Below are positions 8,475 to 17,766 of a stretch of DNA of 64,000 nucleotides, one piece after another (within the stretch, counting starts at the first letter, position 1; each line of letters opens with the position of its first letter). The stretch spans positions 124,001 through 188,000 of the forward strand of contig NZ_KQ040792.1 of assembly GCF_000971965.1 (NCBI RefSeq), given 5' to 3'. Under the pieces are notes generated by a model. It was given only the letters and a program-made list of their open reading frames with translations, did no database searches and was not told where the DNA came from. Made by a program: the position numbers and the translations under genes. The stretch is from Paenibacillus wulumuqiensis. Lineage in GTDB: Bacteria > Bacillota > Bacilli > Paenibacillales > Paenibacillaceae.

Positions 8475-9374
8475 TCAGACCGGCTCGGGCACAATGACCT
8501 TAATATGACCGGGCAGAATATGCAGATCCACCGGCAGCGCCGGACCTTCCTCGCCGTCCACATTGGTACGGACCGGCTGATTGGAGCTGACATTGATATG
8601 ATGAGCTGTAAAGTAGATCACATCCTGATGGTCCTTGAGATGACCGAACAGCAGGGAAGCGCCGACAGCCAGCGTATTGAACAGATTCAGATCCTTGAAA
8701 ATAAAGCCGTGCAGCAGACCGTCATCGACAGAAGCATCCGGCGCGATTTTCTCAAAGCCGCCGACCGAGTTGGTCAATGTAGCAATAAAGAGCGGAGAAT
8801 CGCCCTCCCAGACTTCACCATCATATTCAATGCGCAGGGGGGCCGCCGAATTGTTGACGAGTTCGCGCAATCCTTCCCGGAAATAAGCGAACGCTCCCAG
8901 CTTGGATTTATCCTCGGAAGATACCGAAGACAGCGATTCCGCGAGTGAGCCGGCCGCCACCACATTGGCGAACAGCTGCTCATTGAGCCGTCCCATATCG
9001 ACATCTTTGACCTGCGAAGAGGTCAGTGTACGGATTGCTTCATCCGGATTCAGCGGAATCTGCAGCGCCCGGGCAAAGTCATTGACCGTTCCCAAAGGCA
9101 CAATACCGAGCAGCGGACGATGCTTCTGATCGAGCAGACCATTGATCGTCTCATGCAGGGTACCGTCTCCTCCAATGGAGACGACCAGATCAAAGTAGTC
9201 TTCACAGGCGGAAATGCAGAAATTCGTCGCATCCAGCTCTTTGGCAGTTTCGTTGACGACAACATCATATCCGGCTTCGTCGCGCAGCAGCTGTTCGACT
9301 TTTTGCAAATATTCCAGCGCCAGTTCCTTGCCGGAAGAAGGGTTGATAATAATCATGGCTCGCTTCACGGACAT
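8475..9374 (-). CDS. Diacylglycerol/lipid kinase (YegS/BmrU family)
   Basis: A 299-residue kinase. The family motif SIGGDGTLHE places GGDGT at residues 68-72, and LGIVPLGTVNDFARAL forms the second conserved nucleotide-binding block. INPSSGK near the N-terminus is also typical. These enzymes phosphorylate diacylglycerol or related lipids at the membrane face to recycle them to phosphatidate. The start is ATG 9374, with AAAGGA just upstream; the frame extends further upstream but without a ribosome binding site. It stands alone. Whether it is DgkB-like or acts on another lipid is not decidable from sequence. Confidence 0.9.
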   Translation of the reverse strand: MSVKRAMIIINPSSGKELALEYLQKVEQLLRDEAGYDVVVNETAKELDATNFCISACEDYFDLVVSIGGDGTLHETINGLLDQKHRPLLGIVPLGTVNDFARALQIPLNPDEAIRTLTSSQVKDVDMGRLNEQLFANVVAAGSLAESLSSVSSEDKSKLGAFAYFREGLRELVNNSAAPLRIEYDGEVWEGDSPLFIATLTNSVGGFEKIAPDASVDDGLLHGFIFKDLNLFNTLAVGASLLFGHLKDHQDVIYFTAHHINVSSNQPVRTNVDGEEGPALPVDLHILPGHIKVIVPEPV

Positions 9375-9631
9375 GTTCCTTTCTGATCGTTCAGTAGTAT
9401 GTTTACGCTGCAGAGCAGCGGAGTGCATGGAGCAGAAGTGTGAATCATTACTATTTACCCCAAAAATTCATATTTGCTGTAATTTTCGATAATAGAAGTG
9501 CAGGAATATTTCTGATTAGGTACAAGGATGCGGATAACAAAGAATTCAGGAGCAATCAAGGGACAAGTTATCTGCTGAGAGTAACAGATCCATCCAAGGA
9601 TTATACACTCTGTCTAATATACCGGATTGAA
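9375..9631. other. Intergenic region upstream of the lipid kinase gene
   Basis: Part of a 346-base gap between two minus-strand genes. It presumably carries the lipid kinase promoter. No gene or known RNA element is visible apart from the terminator at 9632-9662. Confidence 0.4.
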
Positions 9632-9662
9632 CAAAAAAGAGCCGCATTTAAGCGGCTCCTTT
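9632..9662 (-). terminator. Terminator of the two-component operon
   Basis: GAGCCGC and GCGGCTC flank a 6-base loop. AAAAAA on the plus strand before the stem is the T-tract on the minus strand, so it ends the histidine kinase gene at 9721. Confidence 0.85.
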
Positions 9663-9720
9663 ACGATACAACGATATTCTGATATAGAATAAAGGCTTGC
9701 TGAGTAACCGGCTGATATGA

Positions 9721-10998
9721 TTACAAATACACCGAGAACGTCGTGGATTCACCGGCTGTACTCTTCGCTTCGATTCGTCCGCCATGCTGCTCCACAATCG
9801 ACTTGGCAATCGCGAGACCCAGCCCGTGGCCCCCCTGCGAACGCGTCCGGGAAGCATCCGTCCGGTAGAACCTGTCAAAGATCCGGTCCAGATGCTGGGG
9901 CGCGATGCCTTCGCCGGTATTGCTGACCGACAGGATGGTCTGCTGATTATAGCGGTGCAATGTCAGCCTAATGCTGCCACGAGGCTTGCAGTATTTGATC
10001 GCATTATCGAGCAGGATCATGATGACCTGCTGCATCTGCTGGCTGCTGCCCTCGATCGTCAGCCCCGGCGTAATATCGTAGTCCAGCGACAGTTCCTTTT
10101 CGAAAATGACAGCTTCCATCGTCAGGATCAGATTCTCTGCCGTCTCGCTCAGATCAAATGTACTGTGCATCATCGTGGTACGCGCATCCTCCATCTCGGT
10201 CAGATAGAGCAGATCGCCGGTCAGCCGGGACATGCGCTCGGTCTCGCCTTTGATATAATGCAGCCATTTGGACTGATTGCGGATCGTATCATCTGGATTC
10301 GCGAGTAGCACATCCGCATTGGTGTTAATCACCGCGAGCGGTGTCTTCAGCTCATGAGAAGCGTCCGCGATAAACTGCTTTTGCTTGTCAAAGGCGTCCT
10401 GTACCGGTCTAATCGAACGGTTGGCAAAGTAGCGGCTGGTGAAAAACAGCAGCACTAACATCACGATACCAACCGCGGTAAAGGTATAGATCAGATTCGT
10501 CAGAATACCCTGCTGGGCGGTAATATCCAGGAACGTATACAGATATCCGCCATTCAGCGGCTGCCGGACAAATGCCCACTCACTGCCATCCAGCGAGAAC
10601 TGCCCCTGGTCGGTGTTCATGGCTGTCGCTTCCTGCAGGGCATTCGTATAGACGGTGCTCTCAATCTCCACCTGGGACTTGGTGTTGGTCTGCTTGCCGG
10701 CACTGTCGGTCTCGATCATAAAGGCAACCGCCCGTTCCGGCGGCGTATTCTGGTTCTGACCGCCGGTAAATCCGCCGCCATTGGCTGTTGTTCCCTGACC
10801 ACTGCGCGGTGGCTGACTGCCTCCGCCCCCGTCAAACGGTTTGAGGTAAGAGTCGGATATCCGCATCAGATCCATACGGACATCGGTCTGTACATTCCGG
10901 TACGTAATCGTATAAATCGAAGCAAAAGCGACCAGCATGAGGATCGAGATCGTCGCCAGATTGAGGATTAGAAAATGATTGCGGAGCTGCTTGAACAT
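9721..10998 (-). CDS. Sensor histidine kinase
   Basis: A 425-residue membrane kinase. A first transmembrane helix (about 11-33) and a second (about 166-188) enclose an extracytoplasmic loop of about 130 residues with an unusual Gly/Gln/Pro-rich stretch at 56-87. The H-box FIADASHELKTPLAV puts the phosphorylated His at residue 215. The N-box (ILLDNAIKYC) and G-boxes (FDRFYRTD, HGLGLAIAKSI) complete the catalytic domain. It overlaps the response regulator by one base (TAATG), so the two are translationally coupled. The signal is unknown; the polar loop could sense cell-wall or envelope conditions. Confidence 0.93.
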   Translation of the reverse strand: MFKQLRNHFLILNLATISILMLVAFASIYTITYRNVQTDVRMDLMRISDSYLKPFDGGGGSQPPRSGQGTTANGGGFTGGQNQNTPPERAVAFMIETDSAGKQTNTKSQVEIESTVYTNALQEATAMNTDQGQFSLDGSEWAFVRQPLNGGYLYTFLDITAQQGILTNLIYTFTAVGIVMLVLLFFTSRYFANRSIRPVQDAFDKQKQFIADASHELKTPLAVINTNADVLLANPDDTIRNQSKWLHYIKGETERMSRLTGDLLYLTEMEDARTTMMHSTFDLSETAENLILTMEAVIFEKELSLDYDITPGLTIEGSSQQMQQVIMILLDNAIKYCKPRGSIRLTLHRYNQQTILSVSNTGEGIAPQHLDRIFDRFYRTDASRTRSQGGHGLGLAIAKSIVEQHGGRIEAKSTAGESTTFSVYL

Positions 10999-11675
10999 TA
11001 GTTCGTCACCTCAAGCACATAACCGACATTGCGGATCGTGGTGATGCGCACCGTGGAATTCAGGAAGTTCAGCTTTTTCCGCAGAAAGGAAATATAGACC
11101 TCCACATTGTTATGCTCCACATCCGAATCGAATCCCCACAGCTTCTCGATAATCTGCTCCTTGGACGTTACCCCCTGCTTGCGGATCATCAGCAGCTCCA
11201 GCAGCTCGCTTTCCTTAAGATTGAGCTTCATTTCCTTGCCGCGGACAGTCAGCTTGAGCGTAGAGGTATTCAGCTCCAGATCGCCGTACTTGAGTCCGTC
11301 CTCTGGTACCACTTCCCCTTTGCGCCGCAGGGCTGCACGGATACGGGCCATCAGTTCCTCGGAGGAAAAAGGCTTGGCAATATAGTCATCCGCACCGTAA
11401 TCGAGCCCGGTCACTTTATCCGAGATCTCTCCCTTGGCGGTGAGCAGAATGACCGGTGTCGCATCCCCCTGGCTGCGCAGCGTCTTCAGCACGCTGATCC
11501 CGTCCATCTCCGGCATCATAATATCCAGCAGCAGCAGATCATAGATCCCACTCTGCGCATAGTCCAGCCCGGTCCGCCCGTCATGCACGGCATCGACGGA
11601 GTAGTTATGCTTTTTGAGAATCTGCATCAGTGCTTCCGCCAGATGCAGTTCATCTTCTACTATTAATATTCGCAT
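10998..11675 (-). CDS. OmpR-family response regulator
   Basis: A 225-residue regulator with a receiver domain (VEDE acidic pocket near the N-terminus, phosphoacceptor Asp51 in LLLLDIMMPEMDG, Lys in YIAKPF) and a C-terminal winged-helix DNA-binding domain (about 128-222, ending TIRNVGYVLE). I start at ATG 11675, since AAAGGGTG lies about 9 bases upstream; an in-frame GTG at 11687 overlaps that site. It is the first gene of a two-gene operon with its kinase. No obvious target is adjacent, though the operon faces away from the unknown gene at 11974. Confidence 0.93.
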   Translation of the reverse strand: MRILIVEDELHLAEALMQILKKHNYSVDAVHDGRTGLDYAQSGIYDLLLLDIMMPEMDGISVLKTLRSQGDATPVILLTAKGEISDKVTGLDYGADDYIAKPFSSEELMARIRAALRRKGEVVPEDGLKYGDLELNTSTLKLTVRGKEMKLNLKESELLELLMIRKQGVTSKEQIIEKLWGFDSDVEHNNVEVYISFLRKKLNFLNSTVRITTIRNVGYVLEVTN

Positions 11676-11973
11676 CGTTGGTGTCACCCTTTATAAATGA
11701 ATTGGTCCGCTGTCTGCCGATCACTGTGGGTAGGCAGCAGGTATCGTTTGGGCATGGTCATGTATTGTTCATATCAATATTGTAAGAGCTGTACCTTTAA
11801 TTAACCTTAACTGAATGTATCAGCGGCCGGTATTAAGGGGGGGAATTTGAATTCGGCTGAACCGTATATTATATTTACATTCGGCAAAAAAGATCCAAAA
11901 CATAAAGATCGCTTCATTAATGGCCTCTTTTCCAATGAAAACAAAAGATAGTCAATCAGAAAGGATTACAATG

Positions 11974-13161
11974 ATGCAACGTTACTACATAACGATCCCC
12001 GATGAATATCAACTGCTGCCATCGGTATCTCTATCAGGTGATATCTGTCTGTTCTCTATGAGAACCAGAGTGGATATGTCGGATGACGACTTTAATTTCG
12101 ATGCACATATGGACGATCTGCTATTTGATAAAGGAATGCTCACTTACAATACCCGCACAAACACAGCAGCTATTTATTATTTTGAACAAAAGCGGGTATT
12201 CAGTCTGAGCGAGAGCTGCAGCCGTGCCCCGGTAGTTTTTTATGCATCCTGCAGCGAAGACTACCGGCTCGTCTACTTTTATAAAAGGGATCTCATTACA
12301 GGAATTAGCAATCTTGTTCATACTCTCGACACTCGTCTGCTGGATATAGATCCACTAACTGCCCCATTAGCGCTGCATGACTTCTATACATTAAATGAGC
12401 GGTATGCGCTGATATCGTATATGGCCCCGGGCAGGAAGACCAGATATGAACGATATGATGCCCTGCTCGATTCCCTGACCGGAGAGCTTGTTTATTTCAC
12501 TGCCAATGAGATGCTGCGCTATATGGAGTGTATGCAGCCTTATGACTATGCCGGGCAAGATTATCTCTGGATCAAAACCGGCGAGCATATGGTGCATGAG
12601 CGGAAGCAAGATTGGATCAAAGGAGAACAGGAGCCCGAAGAAATCATACTTGCTGAAGTGGAGCAGTTTATTGCCATGGTGCTTCATCATCGAATCGATC
12701 TCACCCCGTTCGTGCTGCATTCTTCTCAACCCAACGAAGCATTTACAGACTATATCACTGTCGACGGGAAAATCATTGTATTAATCGAACAGTTCGATTC
12801 CAAAGATTCCGCTCTTCTCATCCATGATATCCGGCAGCAGACCACAGACCGAATCGCCCAGCCCCGTATCTACAACAGAATCTATCATAAACAGGGGAGA
12901 TTATACGCGAGAGAACAGATGGAGCAATCCAACATCCTCTATGATCTACAGACAGGTAGCATAGTCTTCGACATTGCCGAGCCCCAGCAGATTATTGCTT
13001 TATGCGAGCAGGGCGTCCTCACTACCGATATGCGATTGGACAATGAAGACAATACCATCTACCTGCATACCGATCACAAAACAACGGTATTCGTCGAAGG
13101 TCATTACTTTATCAACTACGAACAAGACTTCATCCTGTTCATCAATGGAGAAGAACAATAA
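11974..13161 (+). CDS. Unknown cytoplasmic protein, beta-rich
   Basis: A 395-residue protein with no signal peptide, membrane helix or recognised motif. It is rich in aromatic and acidic residues, and short strand-like segments recur (for example IYYFEQKRVFSL, RLVYFYKRDL, TNILYDLQTG-like turns), suggesting a beta-propeller or similar all-beta fold in which values are stored and displayed. Start at ATG 11974, 8 bases after AAGGA (an adjacent ATG at 11971 is possible). It is monocistronic with its own strong terminator. I assign no function. Confidence 0.7.
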   Translation: MQRYYITIPDEYQLLPSVSLSGDICLFSMRTRVDMSDDDFNFDAHMDDLLFDKGMLTYNTRTNTAAIYYFEQKRVFSLSESCSRAPVVFYASCSEDYRLVYFYKRDLITGISNLVHTLDTRLLDIDPLTAPLALHDFYTLNERYALISYMAPGRKTRYERYDALLDSLTGELVYFTANEMLRYMECMQPYDYAGQDYLWIKTGEHMVHERKQDWIKGEQEPEEIILAEVEQFIAMVLHHRIDLTPFVLHSSQPNEAFTDYITVDGKIIVLIEQFDSKDSALLIHDIRQQTTDRIAQPRIYNRIYHKQGRLYAREQMEQSNILYDLQTGSIVFDIAEPQQIIALCEQGVLTTDMRLDNEDNTIYLHTDHKTTVFVEGHYFINYEQDFILFINGEEQ

Positions 13162-13247
13162 GCTGTCCTACCATAACGCTGTATTCTCTACTAGCCCCAG
13201 CAGGATGCCAAACCCAATATTATAAAAAGAACAGCTCCCAATACAGC

Positions 13248-13292
13248 CCCTTTTGTGATGCCGCTATCCATGCCATCACAAAAGGGTTTTTT
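13248..13292 (+). terminator. Strong terminator of the unknown gene
   Basis: A perfect 13-base stem, CCCTTTTGTGATG (13248-13260) with CATCACAAAAGGG (13274-13286), followed by TTTTTT. Confidence 0.93.
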
Positions 13293-13562
13293 GCATTTCC
13301 AAAAAATGCCCAGACCGAGCAGCCATAAACACAATTCCCTTCGATAACGTGCTCCATAACACAGCAGACTCACACAAATTCAAGAAGTTTGTAAATTTAT
13401 CAACGCCATGTAAAACATTTAAGATTCACTAAAGGTTGGCATTCTAATATACAAACATAAGCAAGCGACGCCGCACCAACCAATGACAAAATGACCCGCC
13501 CCATACAGCTTATCCGCACGGCTGCACAAGCATGCACACCATAACGCAAAGGAATGATCCCC
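13293..13562. other. Upstream region of the first VTC operon
   Basis: A 270-base non-coding stretch after the terminator. It should hold the promoter for the VTC-DUF4956-lipoprotein unit; an AT-rich segment around 13375-13460 is the best candidate, but no clear -35/-10 pair stands out. Confidence 0.4.
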
Positions 13563-14372
13563 ATGGCTATCGAGGTTTTTAACCGCTATGAGAGCAAGTA
13601 TCTGATGAACACCGCCAAGTTCCATGCATTCTACAACGACCTGCTGGAATACATGGAGCTGGATGCCTACAACAAGCAGCACGACTTTTACTCTATCAGC
13701 AATATCTATTACGACACACCGCATGATTCGCTGATCCGGGCGAGCTTGGCCAAGCCCAAATACAAAGAAAAGCTGCGCCTTCGCGCATACGGTGTACCCC
13801 GGGCCGATGCCAAAGTATATATGGAGATCAAAAAGAAATTTACCGGTCTCGTCAACAAACGCCGCACTGCCCTCAAGCTGAATGAAGCCTACGAATTCGT
13901 CCGCACCGGACAGGAGCCGGAATATCAGGAGTACATGAACAAGCAGGTGCTGAACGAGATTAGCTACTTCCTTCGCCTGTATGATCTGGCTCCCAAGCTG
14001 TACCTGTCCTACGACCGCAAAGCACTGTTCAGCAAGGAGAGCCGCGATCTGCGGATTACCTTTGACACCAATATCCGCTGCCGCCGCTACGATCTGAAGC
14101 TGGAGCAGGGCGACTACGGCGAGCAGCTGCTGGAGCCGGATCAGTGGCTGATGGAGGTCAAGGCGGAGAACACTGTGCCGCTATGGCTGTCCAGGCTGCT
14201 GTCCAAACACCAGCTGTACCGGACGAGCTTTTCCAAATACGGCAACGAGTACAAGAAAATGCTGAAAAACCAGACGGTTCCAACGATCCAACCGCAGCTG
14301 CCGACGATTGAGATTCCGGCTGCCGCGATGATTCAAATCCCTACCGAGAAGGAGACTATCCGCTATGCTTGA
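13563..14372 (+). CDS. VTC-domain protein (polyphosphate-polymerase-type tunnel enzyme), copy 1
   Basis: A 269-residue cytoplasmic protein of the VTC superfamily, the triphosphate-tunnel fold that makes polyphosphate in yeast Vtc4. The fold's charged strand motifs are all present: RYESKYLM at the start, LRLRAYG and VYMEIKKKF in the centre, and LMEVKAEN plus SFSKYGNEY at the end. So it looks catalytically competent; in bacteria the true reaction is unproven. Start ATG 13563 lies 9 bases after AAAGGA; an in-frame ATG at 13554 abuts that site. It overlaps the next gene by 8 bases. A paralogue lies at 48710-49417 with the same partner. Confidence 0.88.
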   Translation: MAIEVFNRYESKYLMNTAKFHAFYNDLLEYMELDAYNKQHDFYSISNIYYDTPHDSLIRASLAKPKYKEKLRLRAYGVPRADAKVYMEIKKKFTGLVNKRRTALKLNEAYEFVRTGQEPEYQEYMNKQVLNEISYFLRLYDLAPKLYLSYDRKALFSKESRDLRITFDTNIRCRRYDLKLEQGDYGEQLLEPDQWLMEVKAENTVPLWLSRLLSKHQLYRTSFSKYGNEYKKMLKNQTVPTIQPQLPTIEIPAAAMIQIPTEKETIRYA

Positions 14373-15057
14373 AACCTTATTTAGCAGTACAGTGAGCGCC
14401 AGCACGACCGAACTTACCCTGAGCGGCGCGCTGCTAACCATACTGGTATCCATTATTCTGGGCGGCATTATCAGCCTGACTTATATGAAAACGAACCAAA
14501 ATGGCTTTTCCCAGAGCTTCACCCTGACGATGGTACTGCTGCCGGTGATCGTAGCCATTATCATCCTGCTGATCGGCAGCAATATCGCCCGCGCCTTCAG
14601 TCTCGCCGGTGCATTCTCGATCATCCGTTTCCGCAGTGCACCCGGCGACCCGAAAGACATCGCCTACGTTCTGTTCACCATGGCAGCCGGTCTGGCCGTC
14701 GGTACCGGTTACTTTGGCTATGCCGTCCTGTTCACCCTGATCCTCTGCCTGCTGATGTTCCTGCTAAACCGCTTTAACTTTGGCACACGCAAAACGATGC
14801 AGCGCACCCTGAAAGTGACCATTCCCGAAAACCTGGGCTACGAAGAAGCCTTTAACGAAGTATTCCACAAGTTCGGCGTACAATATGATCTCAAAAAAAT
14901 CAGAACCACCGAGCTGGGCAGCCTGTATGAGCTGATCTACCTCGTCACCATGAAGCAGGAAACCAACCAAAAAGAATTCCTCGACTCCATCCGGTGTCGG
15001 AACGGCAATCTGGATTTGTCGCTAACGATGAGCCCCACTCCAGCTAACGAATATTAA
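14365..15057 (+). CDS. DUF4956 membrane protein, copy 1
   Basis: A 230-residue inner-membrane protein. About four transmembrane helices occupy residues 20-135, followed by a cytoplasmic domain of about 90 residues with a ferredoxin-like alternation. The conserved core GAFSIIRFRSAPGDPKDI matches the DUF4956 family (the paralogue at 48000-48683 has GALSIVRFRTAVKDPMDI). It overlaps the VTC gene by 8 bases and has AAGGAG 10 bases upstream, so the pair is coupled. The genomic pairing with VTC proteins suggests that it docks the VTC enzyme at the membrane or exports its product. That is inference; the family has no assigned function. Confidence 0.88.
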   Translation: MLETLFSSTVSASTTELTLSGALLTILVSIILGGIISLTYMKTNQNGFSQSFTLTMVLLPVIVAIIILLIGSNIARAFSLAGAFSIIRFRSAPGDPKDIAYVLFTMAAGLAVGTGYFGYAVLFTLILCLLMFLLNRFNFGTRKTMQRTLKVTIPENLGYEEAFNEVFHKFGVQYDLKKIRTTELGSLYELIYLVTMKQETNQKEFLDSIRCRNGNLDLSLTMSPTPANEY

Positions 15058-15133
15058 GCAAATGCATAAATAAATATAGACTACCGAAGTCACTTCACCA
15101 CTACAGTCCATTTATGGAAGGGAACGATGAACC

Positions 15134-17560
15134 ATGAGAAAAGTAAACCAAAAACAAACGGACAGCACATCTGGTATATGGAGCAACCCGGGAAGAAAAA
15201 ACCTTGCCCAAAAAGCAGCCACCACCCTGAGCGCACTGCTCCTGTCCGTCTCATTGCTGGCAGCCTGCAGCCCATCGACGGGCGCAGCCACGACCAGTTC
15301 GACAGCAGCCACGACCCAGTCGATCTCCACATCAACAGTCACCACACCGGTCAAGCTGACCAGCGCAGACCTGGTCACGTACAAGGACGCCGAGCGCAGC
15401 ACAGACTGGAGCGCAGACAGTTCCACCATGATCAAGCTGAACGGGAGCAGTGCAGCTGTCACCGGCTCCGGAGCCAAAGCTTCCGGCAGTACTGTGACGA
15501 TTTCGGCGGCTGGCACGTACGTCATCAGCGGCAAGCTGACCGACGGACAGATTGTGGTTAACAGTACAGGCGAAGGTGATGTGCATATCGTACTGAACGG
15601 CGTGAGCATTACAAGCAAAGACAGCGCACCCATCTACATCCAGGAAGCAGATAATGTAATCCTGACGCTGCAGGAAGGCACCGAGAATACAATCACCGAT
15701 GGCGCACAATATGTATTCGCCGACAGTTCCACCGACGAGCCAAGCGCAGCCCTGTTCAGCAAAGCGGATCTGACGGTCAACGGCACCGGCACGCTGAATG
15801 TAAATGCCAATTACAAGGACGGTATTACGAGCAAGGACGATCTGAAGATCATTTCCGGTACATTTAATATTCAAGCCAAGGATGACGGCATCGTCGGCAA
15901 AGATATGGTGGCGATCGAGCAGGGTACCTTTACGGTGACTGCAGGTGGGGATGGCATCAAAGCGACCAATGACGAAGATACGGAAAAAGGATTCATCGCG
16001 ATTACAGATGGTACATTTACCATTCAATCCGAAAACGACGGTATCCAGGCAGAGAGCAAGCTGGTAACGGATGGCGGAACCTATACGATTACCACCGGCG
16101 GCGGAAGTGCCAATGCGGAAGCCCATACCGAAGACATGCCTCCGGGCGGATTTGGCGGCGGTGGCGGTACGCCTCCACAGATGAATGGCGAGCAGGGAGC
16201 GGTACCGACTGGAACCAGTACAACCAATACAACGACTTCGGCTTCCCAAGGGGCAGACGGTGAAGCATCTGTATCTACAGCCGCTGCATCGACGAGCACA
16301 GCAGTTTCTACGACTACAGGAACATCCACAAAAACTTCAACTACAGCAGCGGCCGCAACAGAAGATACATCCGACAGCGCCAAAGCACTGAAATCCGGTA
16401 GCGACCTCGTCATTAACGGCGGAACATTCAACGTAAATGCCAAAGACGACAGCGTACACAGCAATGCCAGCGTGACCATTACCGGTGGCACACTGAATCT
16501 CGCAACCGGCGATGACGGTATCCACGCAGAGACCAACCTGCACATCACCGGCGGCAAAGTCAATATTACCGAGAGCTATGAGGGGCTGGAAGCTGCAGTA
16601 ATCAACGTGGCAGGCGGCGATACCCATGTCGTATCCAGCGACGACGGTGTAAATGCTTCGGAAGGTGAGACAACCACGGCTGCAGATACTACAGCATCCG
16701 CAGCGGATATGTCGGCAGCCAGCAGCCAAACAGCTGCAGCAGAAGTGACTTCAACTTCGACCAAGACAGCATCCTCATCCGTATTGTCCGGAAGTACAGA
16801 TACCTCCATAGCGGCAACTACGGCAGCAGCAACAGCTGCAGATACCGCAGCATCAGGTACAGAGACGGCTCCAGGTGCAGGCGGACGCGGTGGTTTTGAC
16901 GGCGGTGGACCGGAGTCGACAGGCAATGCGCTGCTGAATATCAGCGGCGGCACACTGTATGTCGAAGCAGGCGGCGACGGTCTGGATGCCAACGGTTCGA
17001 TCACCATGTCCGGCGGTACGGTTATTGTGAACGGCCCGACCAGCAGTGGAAACGGGACACTCGATTATGATGGTACTTTTGAAATGACAGGCGGCTATCT
17101 GGTAGCAGCGGGCAGCTCCGGTATGGCACAGGCCCCATCAGATGTGTCCACCCAGTACTCGGTAGCGATGAGCTACTCCACTGTGCAGAAAGCAGGTACG
17201 CTCGTTCACCTGCAGGACAGTGACGGTACCAACATTCTGACCTTTGCCCCGGATAAAGACTACCAGTACGTCGTCGTGAGCTCCCCGAATCTGGCCAAGG
17301 GCAGCAGCTACACCCTGTATACCGGCGGTACATCCACCGGCACAGCGACAGATGGATTGTACAGTGACGGCACGTACAGCGGTGGCACCAAAGTCGTCGA
17401 CTTTGATATCTCCAGCAGTGTCACCTGGCTGTCCGAATCCGGCGTATCCGCCAGCAACCCGAACGGCGGTGGCTTTGGCGGCGGAGGCGGCAGACCGCAG
17501 CGCGGTGCAGCCCAGAGTACAGCGACACAGAACGCTGAAACGACAACAGATACAAATTAA
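15134..17560 (+). CDS. Large lipoprotein with Cthe_2159-type carbohydrate-binding beta-helix
   Basis: An 808-residue surface protein. The N-terminal helix ends in a lipobox, SLLAAC, so Cys is the likely lipidated residue. Repeating short strands with DGI/DDG turns (GDGIKATND, NDGIQAES, DDGIHAET, DDGVNASE, GDGLDANG) mark a right-handed beta-helix like the cellulose/pectin-binding Cthe_2159 family. Two long Ser/Thr/Ala linkers (coded around 16190-16380 and 16665-16900) and Gly-rich loops (FGGGGG) interrupt it. It follows DUF4956 by 76 bases and shares its direction, suggesting one operon. Likely cell-wall or matrix carbohydrate binding; ligand unknown. Confidence 0.85.
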   Translation: MRKVNQKQTDSTSGIWSNPGRKNLAQKAATTLSALLLSVSLLAACSPSTGAATTSSTAATTQSISTSTVTTPVKLTSADLVTYKDAERSTDWSADSSTMIKLNGSSAAVTGSGAKASGSTVTISAAGTYVISGKLTDGQIVVNSTGEGDVHIVLNGVSITSKDSAPIYIQEADNVILTLQEGTENTITDGAQYVFADSSTDEPSAALFSKADLTVNGTGTLNVNANYKDGITSKDDLKIISGTFNIQAKDDGIVGKDMVAIEQGTFTVTAGGDGIKATNDEDTEKGFIAITDGTFTIQSENDGIQAESKLVTDGGTYTITTGGGSANAEAHTEDMPPGGFGGGGGTPPQMNGEQGAVPTGTSTTNTTTSASQGADGEASVSTAAASTSTAVSTTTGTSTKTSTTAAAATEDTSDSAKALKSGSDLVINGGTFNVNAKDDSVHSNASVTITGGTLNLATGDDGIHAETNLHITGGKVNITESYEGLEAAVINVAGGDTHVVSSDDGVNASEGETTTAADTTASAADMSAASSQTAAAEVTSTSTKTASSSVLSGSTDTSIAATTAAATAADTAASGTETAPGAGGRGGFDGGGPESTGNALLNISGGTLYVEAGGDGLDANGSITMSGGTVIVNGPTSSGNGTLDYDGTFEMTGGYLVAAGSSGMAQAPSDVSTQYSVAMSYSTVQKAGTLVHLQDSDGTNILTFAPDKDYQYVVVSSPNLAKGSSYTLYTGGTSTGTATDGLYSDGTYSGGTKVVDFDISSSVTWLSESGVSASNPNGGGFGGGGGRPQRGAAQSTATQNAETTTDTN

Positions 17561-17563
17561 GCA

Positions 17564-17602
17564 GAAAGCACGGACAGGTTACAATAACCTGTCCGTGCTT
17601 TC
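17564..17602 (+). terminator. Terminator of the VTC/lipoprotein operon
   Basis: A perfect 18-base stem, GAAAGCACGGACAGGTTA with TAACCTGTCCGTGCTTTC, around a 3-base loop. The T-tract is short (TTTC, then ATTT), but the stem is very stable. Confidence 0.85.
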
Positions 17603-17766
17603 ATTTGGATACATATGAAGTTGCCAAGGCTGATTACCTCATGAATAGAGTGGAAATATGGGATAAATGGTAAATAATTATTGGAATAAATGTTATGGAT
17701 GGAGGGTTAACTGTAAACAGCCAAAAGCCATAAGCAGTAATCATGACTTTTTGGCTGCTAATTAGA

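Noticed and set aside
13191-13373. A 60-codon minus-strand frame in the region after the unknown gene
   Set aside because: It spans the strong terminator hairpin and has no ribosome binding site or family match.
17716-17760. AGCCAAAA/TTTTTGGCT hairpin after the stalk-domain gene
   Set aside because: It has a bulge and lacks a T-tract on the minus strand, so I do not call it a terminator.
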